Source: Oscillospiraceae bacterium | GTDB lineage: Bacteria > Bacillota > Clostridia > Oscillospirales > Ruminococcaceae | Assembly: GCA_022508825.1 (NCBI GenBank) | Contig: JAFLUI010000011.1 | Coordinates: 1-35,331 of the forward strand | DNA: 35,331 bases | Direction: 5' to 3' | In this document: positions 1-7,734 of the stretch, piece after piece | Position numbering within the stretch: position 1 is the stretch's first letter | Layout of the letters: every line of letters starts with the position of its first letter | The notes under the pieces: generated by a model | The model's database searches: none | What the model saw: the letters and a program-made list of their open reading frames with translations, nothing else | What the model was told of the DNA's origin: nothing | Translations under genes and position numbers: made by a program

Positions 1-462
1 ATATTATCGTGGTGTCAAAATGAAAAAGCATTTTACCAGTGGACAGCCGGAGTACTTGGTAATTATCCTATAACACAAAATGAATTTTGTGCTGTTGAAT
101 CTCTCATGCCGTTTACTGCGTTTGATGAAACAGGAATCGTTGGCTTTTTTACATTGAGAAATCCTAATGAATCATTGGACGAACTGCGTTTTGGATTTGT
201 TATTATAGATCCTGACAAGCGAGGAAAAGGCTATGGAAAAGATATGCTTCGGTTGGGACTAAAGTTTGTGTTTGAAATATATGGTGCTGAACGAGCATCA
301 TTGGGTGTTTTTGAGAATAACCTTCCGGCTTACTGCTGCTATAAAGCAGTTGGTTTTAACGATGTGGTTCTTGAAATTACCGAAACGTATTGTGTTATGG
401 GTGAAGAATGGAACTGCAAAGAATTGATAATGGAGAAGGGGAATAGCTATGAATGTATATGA
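1..462 (+). CDS. GNAT family N-acetyltransferase (5' partial)
   Basis: The reading frame is open from base 1, so the gene begins before the window; 153 codons plus stop are visible. The residues around RGKGYGKDM fit the acetyl-CoA pyrophosphate-binding loop (motif A, R/QxxGxG/A) of GNAT acetyltransferases. The following stretch NLPAYCCYKAVGF matches the usual 'N..A...Y...GF' C-terminal signature. The visible start FYQWTAGVLG is typical of small-molecule or protein GNATs in Clostridia. An internal ATG at 106 would give only 118 residues and would lose the first strand of the fold, so I do not treat it as the start. The substrate cannot be told. The end overlaps the next small gene by 14 bases, which suggests translational coupling. 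Confidence 0.85.
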   Translation: MLSWCQNEKAFYQWTAGVLGNYPITQNEFCAVESLMPFTAFDETGIVGFFTLRNPNESLDELRFGFVIIDPDKRGKGYGKDMLRLGLKFVFEIYGAERASLGVFENNLPAYCCYKAVGFNDVVLEITETYCVMGEEWNCKELIMEKGNSYECI

Positions 463-580
463 GAGCATTATGCAAGGTCTGAATGAGGCTGTAGAGTATG
501 AAAAGGGCAATTTAAAAGCTGATGCTTCAAAGCTTACAACAGAGGATGGTTCGGAAGTTCAGACTTCTGAAAAAGAATGA
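449..580 (+). CDS. 43-aa protein resembling the N-terminus of an XRE-type antitoxin
   Basis: This short frame begins with an ATG inside the end of the acetyltransferase gene and has a purine-rich GGAGAAGGGG ribosome site 7 bases upstream. Its first 25 residues (MNVYESIMQGLNEAVEYEKG, then NLKA) resemble from memory the N-terminal segment that precedes the helix-turn-helix in HigA/XRE-like antitoxins of Clostridia. The helix-turn-helix itself is absent: after NLKA the sequence becomes a Ser/Thr/Glu-rich tail and stops, just before a terminator. It may be a decayed antitoxin or a small stand-alone protein. The coupled start and clean ribosome site favour real translation. Function unknown. Confidence 0.55.
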   Translation: MNVYESIMQGLNEAVEYEKGNLKADASKLTTEDGSEVQTSEKE

Positions 581-614
581 TCTTCTGACAAGATAAATTT
601 CGTTTTGTAAGAAC

Positions 615-650
615 GCCGTCCGTTACACACAGCGGACGGCTTTTGATTTT
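615..650 (+). terminator. Rho-independent terminator
   Basis: A perfect 8-bp stem, GCCGTCCG (615-622) with CGGACGGC (633-640), has a 10-base loop and is followed by a T-rich run. It ends the acetyltransferase/small-protein transcript. Confidence 0.9.
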
Positions 651-723
651 TTATACCGGCTGACTTTTTCTTTCGGCAAATTCAATGACTGGAAAAATGT
701 TTTGTGAAAATTTTTTATTGATA

Positions 724-752
724 TTGACATATGACATACTGTGTGTTATAAT
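724..752 (+). promoter_or_regulatory. Consensus sigma-A promoter of the dynamin operon
   Basis: TTGACA at 724-729 and TATAAT at 747-752 are separated by exactly 17 bases. Both hexamers match the consensus perfectly, so strong, probably constitutive transcription is expected. The leader to the first ATG is about 55 bases. Confidence 0.85.
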
Positions 753-815
753 TAATGTGTATATTTATGAGAATTTTTACATTTCTATGATATATATTTG
801 GTTAGGAGGTTCTCT

Positions 816-2867
816 ATGGAACAGGCATTGAACTACGGAAGCTATTCCGCCTATAAGGAAATGGTCTCCGAGCTGACAGAAAATCTTGCGCAGCTTAAAG
901 AGTACAGCGAGGACGTGGGACTTGAGCATACCGCCAAATCTATTGGCGAGACCATCGAGAAGGTTGCAGGGGAGAAGTTTGAGGTTGCTATCGTGGGCGA
1001 GTTCAAACGAGGCAAAAGTACCCTGATAAACGCTTTGCTGGGTCAGGAGGTGCTGCCTGCGGACGTCCTTCCTGCCACCGCTACCCTCAACAGAGTTACA
1101 TACAGCGAGACTCCTTATGTTATGGTGGAGTACAAAACAGGACAGTCTGAAAAGGTGGACATCGACAAGCTGGAAAACTATGTCACAAAGCTTTCCTATG
1201 AGTCGGAAAAGACCGCCGAGACCGTTAAACAGGCTACCGTTTATTATGATACTGACTTTTGCAGAAATAATGTTGATATCATCGACACTCCGGGTCTTAA
1301 CGATGATGAGCAGATGACAAATGTTACTCTGTCCATACTTCCCGAGATAGACGCCGCTGTTTTCGTTATCAGCGCTAATTCTCCCTTCTCCCAGTTTGAA
1401 AAGGAGTTCCTTGAAAAGAAGATGCTCACAAGCGATATGGGACGTATCATCTTTGCGGTAAACTGCTTCGGTACCTTCTCCAAAGAGGACGAGGACAGGA
1501 TCGTGGAGACCGTTGAAAAGCGTATCGGCAGCTATGTCATGGAAAAGGCAAAGCTGGTAATGGGCGAGGACTCAAAAGAGTTTGCTGTCTATAAAAGAAA
1601 GATCGGCAAGCCCAAGGTAATCGGAGTGTACGCTAAAAAGGCTCTCATGGCTAAGGAGAGCGGCAACGCTGAAATGCTGCAGGAAAGCAACTTCCCCACA
1701 TTTGAAAAAGCTCTGGAAACAATGCTCACTCAGGAAAGAGGAGCTATCACCCTCCAGATACTTGCAAACAAGATCATCAGCTCAGGCTCTGAGCTTGTAA
1801 ACTCCATCATCCTCAGAGAAAATGCTCTTATGATGGAAACGGATGAGTTTATGGACAAATACACCGCCGCTATCGAGGAGATAGACGAGATACGCACCAA
1901 AAAGCGTGCAGAATTTGTTCGCATAAACGATGCGGCAAATAAGGTGTTTGAAGGTCTGCAGCCTATCCTTGACAGCTACTGGATACAGATTGAGGAGACC
2001 GCTATGAAGGTTATCGACGATTTCCCCATGGGTGCAGAGGACCTTAAAAAGGATAAGCTGAAGATAGTTTACAGCAAGCTCACCGAAAAGATCAAGGAGA
2101 ATATCGAAAACAAGGCTCAGATCATCTGTGAGCAGATACAGAATGAGATCAATATCGCTCTCAGCGACGAGGCAGTACGTCTCCAGTCCTTTGAGGACGA
2201 GTTCTTCGCTTCCGTAAGCAGGATACAGGAGATGTTCTCTGTGGGAGGCAAGCACTCACGGAGAAACGGCGGCGTTGTTGACCAGATCATCAGCGTGGCT
2301 ATCGGTACGGTAGGTACAGGCGGTCTGTTTATCGGATTCCGTGAAGCAGGTGTAAAGGGCGCACTCCTTGGCGGCGCAGCAGGCTTTGCAGGCTTCTATG
2401 CCACATTCTATGCGGCATTCTCCCTTGCCACTGTGCTTGGTATCGCGGCAGGACCTGTGGTGCTGTGCATAGCTGCTGTTGCGGGTCTGGCAGGAACATT
2501 TACGGGAAAATTCTCCGTTGACAAGCTTCTTGTGCAGGAGCGTATAGACAAATACAAGGAGGGCTTCAAAAAGGCTGTCAAGAACCAGTTCCATGAAATG
2601 AAGATCTCCAGCGACTTTACGGAAACTGTCCGTCAGCAGGTATTTGCGTCCTTCCAGGGACTTAAATCCAAGATCGAGAGCGAGACTGAGATCATACTCC
2701 TTGACACTCAGAAGACCCTGGATAACCTTAATCAGCTTAAAACCGATAAGAAAAATATGTCCGACAGCGAGAGAGATAAGCTCCAGAATATCGCAGAATA
2801 TACAGGCGCACTTCTGGCGGAGACCTACAATCTGCATAAGACTCTTACCGATAACATGGCAGTCTGA
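816..2867 (+). CDS. Bacterial dynamin-like GTPase with membrane-inserting segment
   Basis: This 683-residue protein has a dynamin-type GTPase domain: P-loop GEFKRGKST at residues 61-69, a conserved threonine region after it, and DTPG at 157-160. The fourth motif is atypical (around VNCFG near 216 rather than T/NKxD). Long helical, charged stretches follow. Between about residues 488 and 567 lies a strongly hydrophobic Gly/Ala-rich block that could form a membrane hairpin or 'paddle', as in bacterial dynamins such as DynA or BDLP. Such proteins bind GTP, assemble on membranes, and can bridge or remodel them; this role is inferred. The ATG at 816 is preferred over an upstream in-frame TTG at 798 because AGGAGG (804-809) sits 6 bases before it. 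It is the first gene of a three-gene operon with a second dynamin. Confidence 0.9.
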   Translation: MEQALNYGSYSAYKEMVSELTENLAQLKEYSEDVGLEHTAKSIGETIEKVAGEKFEVAIVGEFKRGKSTLINALLGQEVLPADVLPATATLNRVTYSETPYVMVEYKTGQSEKVDIDKLENYVTKLSYESEKTAETVKQATVYYDTDFCRNNVDIIDTPGLNDDEQMTNVTLSILPEIDAAVFVISANSPFSQFEKEFLEKKMLTSDMGRIIFAVNCFGTFSKEDEDRIVETVEKRIGSYVMEKAKLVMGEDSKEFAVYKRKIGKPKVIGVYAKKALMAKESGNAEMLQESNFPTFEKALETMLTQERGAITLQILANKIISSGSELVNSIILRENALMMETDEFMDKYTAAIEEIDEIRTKKRAEFVRINDAANKVFEGLQPILDSYWIQIEETAMKVIDDFPMGAEDLKKDKLKIVYSKLTEKIKENIENKAQIICEQIQNEINIALSDEAVRLQSFEDEFFASVSRIQEMFSVGGKHSRRNGGVVDQIISVAIGTVGTGGLFIGFREAGVKGALLGGAAGFAGFYATFYAAFSLATVLGIAAGPVVLCIAAVAGLAGTFTGKFSVDKLLVQERIDKYKEGFKKAVKNQFHEMKISSDFTETVRQQVFASFQGLKSKIESETEIILLDTQKTLDNLNQLKTDKKNMSDSERDKLQNIAEYTGALLAETYNLHKTLTDNMAV

Positions 2868-2913
2868 GTTTATACGGATATGATGCACAATTTTCAAAAA
2901 GGAGAGTTTAGCT

Positions 2914-3900
2914 ATGTTCAATCCTGCTGAAGCAGCGGATCACAATCCGCTGCTTGATATAGACACAAGCTTTGCCGCCTATCTCAGCGCCCGCACCCGT
3001 TCCTATAAGGATCATATCGTAGGCGGTATGCTGGACTATGCTTTCGATTCGGATTTTTCGGTAAAGCAGAAGATAACGTCCTTTTCGGCTTGGTCCAAGG
3101 TATATAAGCACCTTATAAATCATGAGATACCAAATAAAATAAAGAAGCTGTTCCAGTCTGCGGACGTTGCAGGCTCCATGAAGCACCCGGACGTATATAA
3201 TGCGGTGCAGGTCTGCGCGGAGAAGCTTCAGGTAAGCGTCCCTACAGTTTATATCAGGAACGTTCCGGACAAGTGCGAGATATACTCCGTTGCGGCAGAG
3301 GGCACAGAGCCCTGCATCGTTGTCACTACGGGACTTATAGAGTCCTGCTCAAAGGAGGAGCTCCGCTTCCTGATAGGCTGTGAATGCGGACATATCCAGA
3401 ATAACCATTGCATCTTCATTTTTGCTGCCCCCTATTTCGGCGTCACCGATTCTGATGAAGCTCTGGAGTATTTCCCTGCTGCAAATGACGGCTCGGCAAT
3501 GCAGATAGCAGGTACCCTCTCACAGTGGCTCAGGCTTGCTGACGTTACAGGCGACCGTGCGGGAATGATCTGTCTGTCTGATCCTCAGACCTACCCCACT
3601 ATTATGAACAAGATCTGGAGCAAGGGAGTCTTTAGGACATACAAAAAGGATAAATTTGACCTTAATGAGCTTCTGAAGCAGTATGAGGTACTGCATATCA
3701 CTCCTGCGAGAAACATCGTTATTCCGAAGAGCTGTTCTGCTTTCGACAGAAGAATGCTTGCAGGACTTGAATTTTTAAGCTGTGAGACCTTGTATAACTG
3801 GCGTCCCGATCTTAACAGGTCTGATGTCCATACAGTCAACAAGCAGGCTCTGGAAGTAAGATGTGAGATTATTCTTGACGATGCAAAGGGGGGTGTATGA
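2914..3900 (+). CDS. M48-like peptidase-fold protein with altered zinc motif
   Basis: The 328-residue product has the order of elements seen in M48 (Ste24/HtpX-like) peptidases of the soluble type: a strand reading VTTGLIE, then KEELRFLIG followed by CECGH (156-160), and later DVTGDRAG (210-217). In active M48 enzymes these positions read HExxH and ExxxDRAG, giving two histidines and a glutamate for zinc. Here the first His is Cys156 and the third ligand Glu is Asp210, while the catalytic Glu157 and His160 remain. It may be a modified metalloprotease with a Cys/His/Asp site or a pseudoenzyme. No signal peptide or clear membrane helix is seen. GGAGAG lies 9 bases before the ATG. It sits 46 bases after the first dynamin, and its stop is one base from the start of the second. 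Confidence 0.75.
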   Translation: MFNPAEAADHNPLLDIDTSFAAYLSARTRSYKDHIVGGMLDYAFDSDFSVKQKITSFSAWSKVYKHLINHEIPNKIKKLFQSADVAGSMKHPDVYNAVQVCAEKLQVSVPTVYIRNVPDKCEIYSVAAEGTEPCIVVTTGLIESCSKEELRFLIGCECGHIQNNHCIFIFAAPYFGVTDSDEALEYFPAANDGSAMQIAGTLSQWLRLADVTGDRAGMICLSDPQTYPTIMNKIWSKGVFRTYKKDKFDLNELLKQYEVLHITPARNIVIPKSCSAFDRRMLAGLEFLSCETLYNWRPDLNRSDVHTVNKQALEVRCEIILDDAKGGV

Positions 3901-3901
3901 T

Positions 3902-5653
3902 ATGTCCGAAAATGAGCTGTCTGTGAGCTATGCTGCTGCCGAGCCGGACATAGAGTATGTCCAGGGCAAGCTTAAATCACTTATAACAAACGATTCCCTT
4001 TGCACTATACTGGGCGATGAATTTACAGAGCACCTCCGTGACTGGGACACTGCTATAACAAAGCGCCGCAGCGAGACTTTTTCACTGGTGGTGCTGGGTG
4101 ATTTCAAACGCGGAAAGAGCACCATCATCAACGCTATACTGGGCAAATCAATTGCCCCTGTAAATGTGGCTCCCGAGACCTTTACCATAAATTCAATAAG
4201 CTACGGCGAGATCCCTTCAGCAGAGGCGGTACTGAAAAACGGTCAGAGGATAAGCCTTACAGCAGAGGATCTTGCCCGCGAAAAGCTGGAAACTCTCATG
4301 ACCACATTTCCCGATACCCTTGATTATGTAGACATAAGAGATAACGCTGATATCCTTAAGGAAATAAGAATCGTTGATACTCCCGGTCTCAGCGATCTTG
4401 ACTGTCTGGATAAGCAGGTACAGGACTATCTTGTAAATGCGGATGCGGTCATCTATGTTGCAAGCGCGCTGTCTCCCTTTTCCGAGTCGGAGCAGTTCTT
4501 CCTTGCAAGTCATATCCGTCCGCTCAGTTTCAGCAAGCTGTATGTTCTGGTGAATATGATCGACGCCATGAACACCAGAGAGGACATTGACAAGATACTT
4601 AACCGTGTAAACGAGCGGTGCGAGGCTATCATGCCTAATGCCTTTGTCTACGGTGTCAGCGGTATAGACGAGTACCGCCGCAAGATCGGTCTTAACCGTC
4701 CCGACATAAAGGGCTTCCAGGAATTTTATGAAACTGAGTTCCTGAAATTTGAGGTGTCACTTAAGCGTGAGATAATCCTGCAGAAGGATATCATCCGTAC
4801 ACAGCGTGTGCTTACCATGCTGAATCTTATGGTCAAGGACACCATTGCAAGAATAAAGATGATCTACGAAATGATGGCTATGGACAGGAAAAAGCTTGAC
4901 GACATTTCAAAGAGCATTGAGATAGAGTGCTCCTCGCTTGCCACGGCGCTTGAAAGCAAGAAGCCCAAGATACTGCTGAGCATCACAGAGATGCAGCAGG
5001 AGGCGGAGCAGTGGATGTACGGCTTCTTCTCAAAGCTGAGAGAGGACATTCTGGAAAGCCGTGATACAGCTGCCGCAGAGGATATAGAAAAGCACTTCTA
5101 CTCCTACCTTGTTGATAAAGTGGGGGAGGCTTACAGAAAATGTCTTGATATCCACGGTCAGAGGGTCAATTCGATAATCGGGCAGCTTGGCGCCGAGCTT
5201 GCAGGGAAGCTGGGTCTTGCATCGCTTACAGGAGGAGCGGATACCATCTCCGAGAATCAGGCAGAAAGCATGACAGGACTGGTCTCCCAGTATGTAATAA
5301 CAGCAGCCTCCGGCGGCAGGGGAGACGAGTTCCCCAGCGGCGCTATGCCATTCTTTAAAAATATCCTGCATAAAAAACGCCAGACCGATATCATTGATAC
5401 CGCTCTGGAGAATTACGACGATATAAGGAACAACACCATAAAGGATCTTAAAGCCAGCTACAAGACAATGGAGGATACCGCTCTGAAGCAGCTCGACTCA
5501 CTGTACCAGACTCAGGTACAGGTCAGCAGGGAGAGCCTGAATCAGGCTATTGAGATGTCCTCGGACATCAGCGGCGCTTCCGTCAGAAAGCATCTTGAAG
5601 AGGCGGCAGGCATCCTTAAGGAGGCAGCGGGGGTACTTATAAAATATTCCTGA
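3902..5653 (+). CDS. Second bacterial dynamin-like GTPase, without hydrophobic paddle
   Basis: This 583-residue protein has a P-loop GDFKRGKST at 66-74, DTPG at 159-162, and NMID at 218-221, which fits the fourth GTPase motif better than in its partner. The sequence around the P-loop is very close to the first dynamin (G-E/D-FKRGKST-L/I-INA-L/I-LG), so the two are paralogs. The C-terminal two thirds are helical and charged. I see no long hydrophobic block like that of the first protein, so this one is probably soluble or peripheral. Bacterial dynamins often come in unequal pairs that form hetero-oligomers, and that is the likely arrangement here (inference). The ATG at 3902 is chosen over an upstream ATG at 3863 because AAAGGGGGG lies just before it and the previous stop is at 3898-3900. 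Confidence 0.9.
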   Translation: MSENELSVSYAAAEPDIEYVQGKLKSLITNDSLCTILGDEFTEHLRDWDTAITKRRSETFSLVVLGDFKRGKSTIINAILGKSIAPVNVAPETFTINSISYGEIPSAEAVLKNGQRISLTAEDLAREKLETLMTTFPDTLDYVDIRDNADILKEIRIVDTPGLSDLDCLDKQVQDYLVNADAVIYVASALSPFSESEQFFLASHIRPLSFSKLYVLVNMIDAMNTREDIDKILNRVNERCEAIMPNAFVYGVSGIDEYRRKIGLNRPDIKGFQEFYETEFLKFEVSLKREIILQKDIIRTQRVLTMLNLMVKDTIARIKMIYEMMAMDRKKLDDISKSIEIECSSLATALESKKPKILLSITEMQQEAEQWMYGFFSKLREDILESRDTAAAEDIEKHFYSYLVDKVGEAYRKCLDIHGQRVNSIIGQLGAELAGKLGLASLTGGADTISENQAESMTGLVSQYVITAASGGRGDEFPSGAMPFFKNILHKKRQTDIIDTALENYDDIRNNTIKDLKASYKTMEDTALKQLDSLYQTQVQVSRESLNQAIEMSSDISGASVRKHLEEAAGILKEAAGVLIKYS

Positions 5654-5683
5654 TTCTGCAGGAGGTCATTTTTGAAAGCTATT

Positions 5684-5725
5684 AAAAATGGGAAGCTGTG
5701 TGAAACGGCTTCCCATTTAATGTAT
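5684..5725. terminator. Bidirectional terminator between convergent genes
   Basis: A perfect 11-bp inverted repeat, AAATGGGAAGC (5686-5696) and GCTTCCCATTT (5708-5718), has A-rich and T-rich flanks. It can stop the dynamin operon from the left and the HD-GYP gene from the right. Confidence 0.9.
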
Positions 5726-5728
5726 TCT

Positions 5729-7432
5729 TTAGTCTATGCTGCTGTAATACTGCTCTAACATCGGACGGGCTGCGGCGTAATAGGGCTCCAGTCTCTTGTC
5801 AAAATGACTGCCCATGCCCTCCATAATGATCCGGTCTGCCTTCTCAAAGGACATTTTCTCCTTGTACGCACGCTTGCTTACGAGTGCGTCATACACATCG
5901 GCGATAGCCATGATCCTCGCTTCAAGGGGTATCTGTTCACCCTTAAGTCCATCGGGATAGCCGGAGCCGTCCCACCGTTCATGGTGGTAGTGTGCAACAT
6001 TCTCCGCTAATATATGGAACTCATCATTATCAGTGCCCTTGAGTATGTCGTGAACGATCTTTGCTCCCTCGGCAGCGTGTGTTTTCATGACCGCATATTC
6101 TTCATCGGTGAAATGTCCCGGCTTTCTCAGGATAGCATCGTCTACAGCGATCTTTCCAAGGTCGTGCATAGGCGCTGCCTTGATGAGATTTTTGCAGAAG
6201 GACTCGCTCAGCTCAAAATCACTGCCCCGTTTTATTTCATTCAGCAGCATCCGCACGCAGGCGCTTGTCCGCCTGATATGACCGCCTGTTGAATTGTCAC
6301 GGCTCTCTACCATCATCGCCATACTGAGAATCAGATTATCGTGCATTTCAACTATGTGCGCAGTTTTCTGCTCCACCTCCGATTTAAGCTCGGTATTGAA
6401 TTTGTCAAGCAGGGCAATATACTGCTGATCCTGTGTATCGTCCGTTATATACATCTGATAGCCCCGTTCGCGTCTGCCGTCAGAAAGAAAGCTGATCTCC
6501 ACAAGGTATATCTTATCTTCCTTTTTGTAGAAGACATTATTGCAGGAGCTGTCATTTCTGAAATCCTCCAGCCACTTCAGAAGCGTTTCATTCAGGCTGT
6601 CCGATGTTATAGGCTTGTCGACCGTCATGTCGTTAAGCTGGGGAAAAAGATTTTTTGCCGTTTCGTTGCTGCCCAGATACCTGAATTTGAAGTCAAAGGA
6701 GATAAATCCTGTGTTGCCGTTCTGCACCACCGTCTCTATTGCCATGCCGGGAAGATTGTAGAGCACCAGCTTCCGGGAAATGAACAGATAGACCACCAAA
6801 GCCAGATCATAGGTCAGGGGGATAAGCTCGGCATTGGGGAAGAAGTCGAATGCCTTAAGAAGCGTTCTTCCTGCAAAAAAGCTGATGACCGACAGTACCT
6901 CCGGCAGTGCCAGAAATATTATAAACCTGTTTGATACCTGTTTCCTCATGCAGCTGTAAACAACAGCCACCATGCCAAGCAGGAAGTAGACTGCCACCAT
7001 AACATAATAGCAGGTGTGAAGAATCCCGTACTCCTTCACAAGAACAGTGATGCCGTTTTCACGTACCATGGATACATTGGTGTAATAAAGCTCGTTTCTG
7101 CCTATCTGCAGTGTACAGAAAAACACCGCTGTGGTGATAACATAGAGCAGAAGTATTATATATCGGTTTATTCTGACCTCACACAAGCTGAAAACTGCCA
7201 GAGTTATCATAAGTATCAGATAACAGCCGCCGATGTATACTATTTTGTTTGCAATCAGTGCAGCTTCCAGACTTTCGCTTTGGCTAAGCAGCAGCTGTGC
7301 AAGATTGCTTACAGGCACCAGTAAGAAAACCATCGAAATGTGGATATCATTGTGCCTGCGGTATAAAAAGACATATACCAGCATCAGGATCACAGACAGC
7401 ACGAAAGCCGCTGCATAATATGCAGTAACCAT
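5729..7432 (-). CDS. Seven-helix membrane sensor with HD-GYP (c-di-GMP phosphodiesterase) domain
   Basis: In this 567-residue protein, residues 1 to about 215 contain roughly seven hydrophobic helices, as in the histidine-kinase N-terminal 7TM sensor module. A PAS-like segment follows (about 225-330), then a short coiled linker (around KSEVEQKTAHIVEMHD). The C-terminus is a complete HD-GYP domain: the helix with GGHIRRT, the HDLGKIAVDD metal motif near residue 420, HxxHH-type YHHERWDGSGYPDG near 485-495, and the closing ARIMAIADVYDAL. Proteins of this family hydrolyse cyclic di-GMP to pGpG or GMP, and all the usual metal ligands appear present. A G-rich ribosome site precedes the ATG. No GGDEF partner is in the window, so the signal sensed is unknown. 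Confidence 0.9.
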   Translation of the reverse strand: MVTAYYAAAFVLSVILMLVYVFLYRRHNDIHISMVFLLVPVSNLAQLLLSQSESLEAALIANKIVYIGGCYLILMITLAVFSLCEVRINRYIILLLYVITTAVFFCTLQIGRNELYYTNVSMVRENGITVLVKEYGILHTCYYVMVAVYFLLGMVAVVYSCMRKQVSNRFIIFLALPEVLSVISFFAGRTLLKAFDFFPNAELIPLTYDLALVVYLFISRKLVLYNLPGMAIETVVQNGNTGFISFDFKFRYLGSNETAKNLFPQLNDMTVDKPITSDSLNETLLKWLEDFRNDSSCNNVFYKKEDKIYLVEISFLSDGRRERGYQMYITDDTQDQQYIALLDKFNTELKSEVEQKTAHIVEMHDNLILSMAMMVESRDNSTGGHIRRTSACVRMLLNEIKRGSDFELSESFCKNLIKAAPMHDLGKIAVDDAILRKPGHFTDEEYAVMKTHAAEGAKIVHDILKGTDNDEFHILAENVAHYHHERWDGSGYPDGLKGEQIPLEARIMAIADVYDALVSKRAYKEKMSFEKADRIIMEGMGSHFDKRLEPYYAAARPMLEQYYSSID

Positions 7433-7455
7433 TTTTCTCTCCCCCCATTTTCTGA

Positions 7456-7484
7456 ATTATACCACTCCTGACCAAAAAAGTCAA
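7456..7484 (-). promoter_or_regulatory. Promoter of the HD-GYP gene
   Basis: Read on the minus strand, TTGACT (7479-7484) and TATAAT (7456-7461) are 17 bases apart. The spacer is almost identical to that of the promoter at 32145-32173. Confidence 0.8.
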
Positions 7485-7491
7485 TAGACAA

Positions 7492-7524
7492 GAAAACAGG
7501 CGGATACCGTTAAGGTGTCCGCCT
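7492..7524 (-). terminator. Terminator of the PadR-PspC operon
   Basis: On the minus strand CAGGCGGACACC (7513-7524) pairs with GGTATCCGCCTG (7497-7508), with one mismatch, and is followed by TTTTC. It lies just after the pspC-like stop and before the HD-GYP promoter. Confidence 0.85.
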
Positions 7525-7532
7525 GATCTGTT

Positions 7533-7730
7533 TTACATATTCCCCTGATCGCCGTCGCTTGGCATTATCAGTGCAGCTGCGATGTACGCTAACACTCCGA
7601 AACCGCCTGTAAGTCCCAGTATAGCCCATACCACGCGTACAGCGGTGGCATCAATGTGCAGATACCTTGCAACTCCGGAGCATACTCCGCAGATGATTTT
7701 GTCCGATTCGCATTTCATAAGTCTGTTCAT
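7533..7730 (-). CDS. PspC-domain small membrane protein
   Basis: The 65-residue product matches the PspC domain over its whole length: 'ICGVCSGVARYLHIDATAVRVVWAILGLTGG' in outline, then a hydrophobic helix ending in ALIMP. PspC domains form an N-terminal amphipathic part and one membrane helix. In Proteobacteria they belong to the phage-shock envelope stress response; in Firmicutes they often end operons with DUF4097 and PadR genes, as here. The ATG at 7730 is preferred over an upstream TTG at 7748 because GAGGAGG lies 8 to 9 bases before it, overlapping the end of the preceding gene. Start and stop fit translational coupling to the DUF4097 gene. Confidence 0.9.
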   Translation of the reverse strand: MNRLMKCESDKIICGVCSGVARYLHIDATAVRVVWAILGLTGGFGVLAYIAAALIMPSDGDQGNM

Positions 7731-7734
7731 AAAA

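Noticed and set aside
2256-2921. Long open frame antisense to the first dynamin
   Set aside because: It mirrors a strongly coding region, has Cys/His/Leu-rich content typical of antisense shadows, and has no ribosome site. The same holds for long antisense frames at 25264-26124 and 34088-34798.
5672-5758. 28-residue TTG-initiated frame with GGAGGT before it, after the second dynamin
   Set aside because: It runs straight through the bidirectional terminator hairpin and the end of the convergent gene; the ribosome-like site is probably chance.
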